The notes under the pieces are model-generated. The model had not been told where the DNA came from. It saw nothing but the letters and a program-made list of their open reading frames with translations, and did not search any database. The position numbers were made by a program, and so were the translations under genes. From Nocardia thailandica NBRC 100428 (GTDB taxonomy: Bacteria; Actinomycetota; Actinomycetes; Mycobacteriales; Mycobacteriaceae), in assembly GCF_000308795.1 (NCBI RefSeq), contig NZ_BAGK01000038.1, forward strand, positions 1-64,000: a stretch of 64,000 nucleotides of DNA, given 5' to 3'. Positions 62,908-64,000 of this stretch are shown here, piece after piece; position 1 is the stretch's first letter; each line of letters opens with the position of its first letter.

Positions 62908-63306
62908 ATGACCATGACTGATCCGATCGCAGACTTCCTCACGCGTCTGCGCAACGCCAACTCGGCGTACCACGATCAGGTGAAGGCTCCGCACTCCAAG
63001 CTCAAGGCGAACATCGCCGAGATCCTGAAGCGCGAGGGTTACATCGCCGATTACCGCACCGAGGACGCCCAGGTCGGCAAGACCCTGATCGTCGACCTCA
63101 AGTACGGCCCCAGCCGCGAGCGCTCCCTGCAGGGCCTGCGCCGCGTGTCGAAGCCGGGTCTGCGGGTGTACGCGAAGTCCACCAACCTGCCCAAGGTCCT
63201 CGGCGGCCTCGGCGTGGCGATCATCTCCACGTCGACCGGTCTGCTCACCGACCGTCAGGCATCCAAAGCCGGCGTGGGCGGCGAAGTCCTCGCCTACGTC
63301 TGGTAA
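62908..63306 (+). CDS. rpsH: 30S ribosomal protein S8
   Basis: 132 residues, the usual S8 length, with [62 protein letters not shown] and GGEVLAYVW. The ATG at 62908 is chosen over an upstream in-frame start for length and similarity; AAAGGTG lies upstream. Confidence 0.98.
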   Translation: MTMTDPIADFLTRLRNANSAYHDQVKAPHSKLKANIAEILKREGYIADYRTEDAQVGKTLIVDLKYGPSRERSLQGLRRVSKPGLRVYAKSTNLPKVLGGLGVAIISTSTGLLTDRQASKAGVGGEVLAYVW

Positions 63307-63321
63307 GGGAGGTCAGAGACA

Positions 63322-63861
63322 ATGTCGCGTATCGGTAAGAAGCCGATCGAAATTCCCGCCGGTGTCGATGTCACCATCGACGGCCAGGTCGTGACCGTCA
63401 AGGGCCCGAAGGGCACGCTGACCCACACCGTCGCCGAGCCGATCGTCGTCGTCAAGGGCGAGGGCAACGAGCTCGAGGTGCAGCGTCCGAACGACGAGCG
63501 GGCCAACCGCTCCCTGCACGGCCTCACCCGTACCCTGATCGCCAACAACATCGAGGGCGTCACCAAGGGCTACGAGAAGAAGATGGAAATCTTCGGTGTC
63601 GGTTACCGTGTGGCCGCCAAGGGCTCGAACCTCGAGTTCGCCCTCGGCTACAGCCACCCGGTCCCGATCGAGGCCCCCGAGGGCATCACCTTCGCGGTGG
63701 AATCGCCCACAAAGTTCTCCGTGTCCGGTATCGACAAGCAGAAGGTCGGCCAGATCTCCGCTGTCATCCACGGACTGCGTAAGCCCGACCCGTACAAGGG
63801 CAAGGGCATCCGCTACGCCGGCGAGGTCGTTCGCCGCAAGGTCGGAAAGACGGGTAAGTGA
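63322..63861 (+). CDS. rplF: 50S ribosomal protein L6
   Basis: 179 residues, with [40 protein letters not shown] and the C-terminal [37 protein letters not shown]. It begins 15 bases after rpsH, with GGGAGG upstream. Confidence 0.98.
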   Translation: MSRIGKKPIEIPAGVDVTIDGQVVTVKGPKGTLTHTVAEPIVVVKGEGNELEVQRPNDERANRSLHGLTRTLIANNIEGVTKGYEKKMEIFGVGYRVAAKGSNLEFALGYSHPVPIEAPEGITFAVESPTKFSVSGIDKQKVGQISAVIHGLRKPDPYKGKGIRYAGEVVRRKVGKTGK

Positions 63862-63863
63862 TC

Positions 63864-64000
63864 ATGGCGCAAACCGAAAACCAGAAGGCCAAGCGGATCC
63901 CGCTGGGCAAGGACGTTTCCACGAAGCGTCGTCTGTCGAAGACCCGCCGTCACTTCCGTCTGCGCAAGAAGGTCGTCGGCACCACCGAGCGTCCGCGCCT
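63864..64000 (+). CDS. rplR: 50S ribosomal protein L18, 3' partial
   Basis: The first 45 residues of L18 are visible ([36 protein letters not shown]), matching the actinobacterial L18 N-terminus. The frame is open to the right edge. It follows rplF as in the standard spc operon. Confidence 0.95.
   Translation, partial: MAQTENQKAKRIPLGKDVSTKRRLSKTRRHFRLRKKVVGTTERPR

Overview
The window is high-GC actinobacterial DNA that best fits Nocardia. It combines a mycobactin/nocobactin-type siderophore locus with the gene order nbtA-nbtF plus nbtG and nbtH, an Ag85-like mycolyltransferase, ESX-associated EspG/PPE-like genes and DUF3558 lipoproteins. All of these are typical of Mycobacteriales that make mycolic acids.

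Layout: 1-2447 is the 3' end of a terminal NRPS module (A-T-TE). 2487-11820 holds a mycolyltransferase, a double-HTH TetR regulator, an aldehyde dehydrogenase homologue lacking the catalytic cysteine, a DrrABC-like exporter operon, a lycopene-cyclase-like FAD protein and a hotdog-fold (DUF4442-type) protein under a clear palindrome. 11968-17687 is the S10 ribosomal operon (rpsJ-rplC-rplD-rplW-rplB-rpsS-rplV-rpsC-rplP-rpmC-rpsQ) ending in a terminator. 17729-23346 is an accessory block: a 1054-residue membrane/low-complexity protein, a CPBP protease, an RluA-type pseudouridine synthase and a split-barrel FMN/F420 protein. 23467-52119 is an iron-acquisition island. 52236-54623 holds a BacA/Rv1819c-like transporter and a small secreted protein. 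54750-56470 is rplN-rplX-rplE-rpsN. 56497-62630 holds vapBC, small secreted proteins, an EspG/PPE-like/partner operon, a DUF3558 lipoprotein and a DUF1275 membrane protein. 62678-64000 resumes the ribosomal operon with rpsH-rplF-rplR (cut off). The normally contiguous S10-spc block is therefore in three pieces, and each piece starts from a promoter with the same architecture.

The iron island forms one working system. NbtF (ArCP-Cy-A-T) would build the salicyl-oxazoline. NbtE (C-A-T-E) and NbtD (C-A-T-C-T) supply the lysine-derived units. NbtB (KS) and NbtC (AT-KR-ACP) make the hydroxy-acyl unit. NbtG hydroxylates lysine, NbtH acylates it, and NbtA is an editing thioesterase. IrtA/IrtB-like ABC halves, a free-standing siderophore-interacting flavoreductase and a substrate-binding lipoprotein cover import and iron release. 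IdeR-box-like sequences sit before the ABC pair, between the flavoreductase and nbtG, between nbtH and nbtA, before nbtF, and before the lipoprotein operon. The lipoprotein operon also encodes a SagB-type azoline dehydrogenase, a candidate for converting the oxazoline to the oxazole that distinguishes nocobactins from mycobactins. The irtA-like gene carries a frameshift. Salicylate synthase, salicyl-AMP ligase and an MbtH-like protein are not present in this window.
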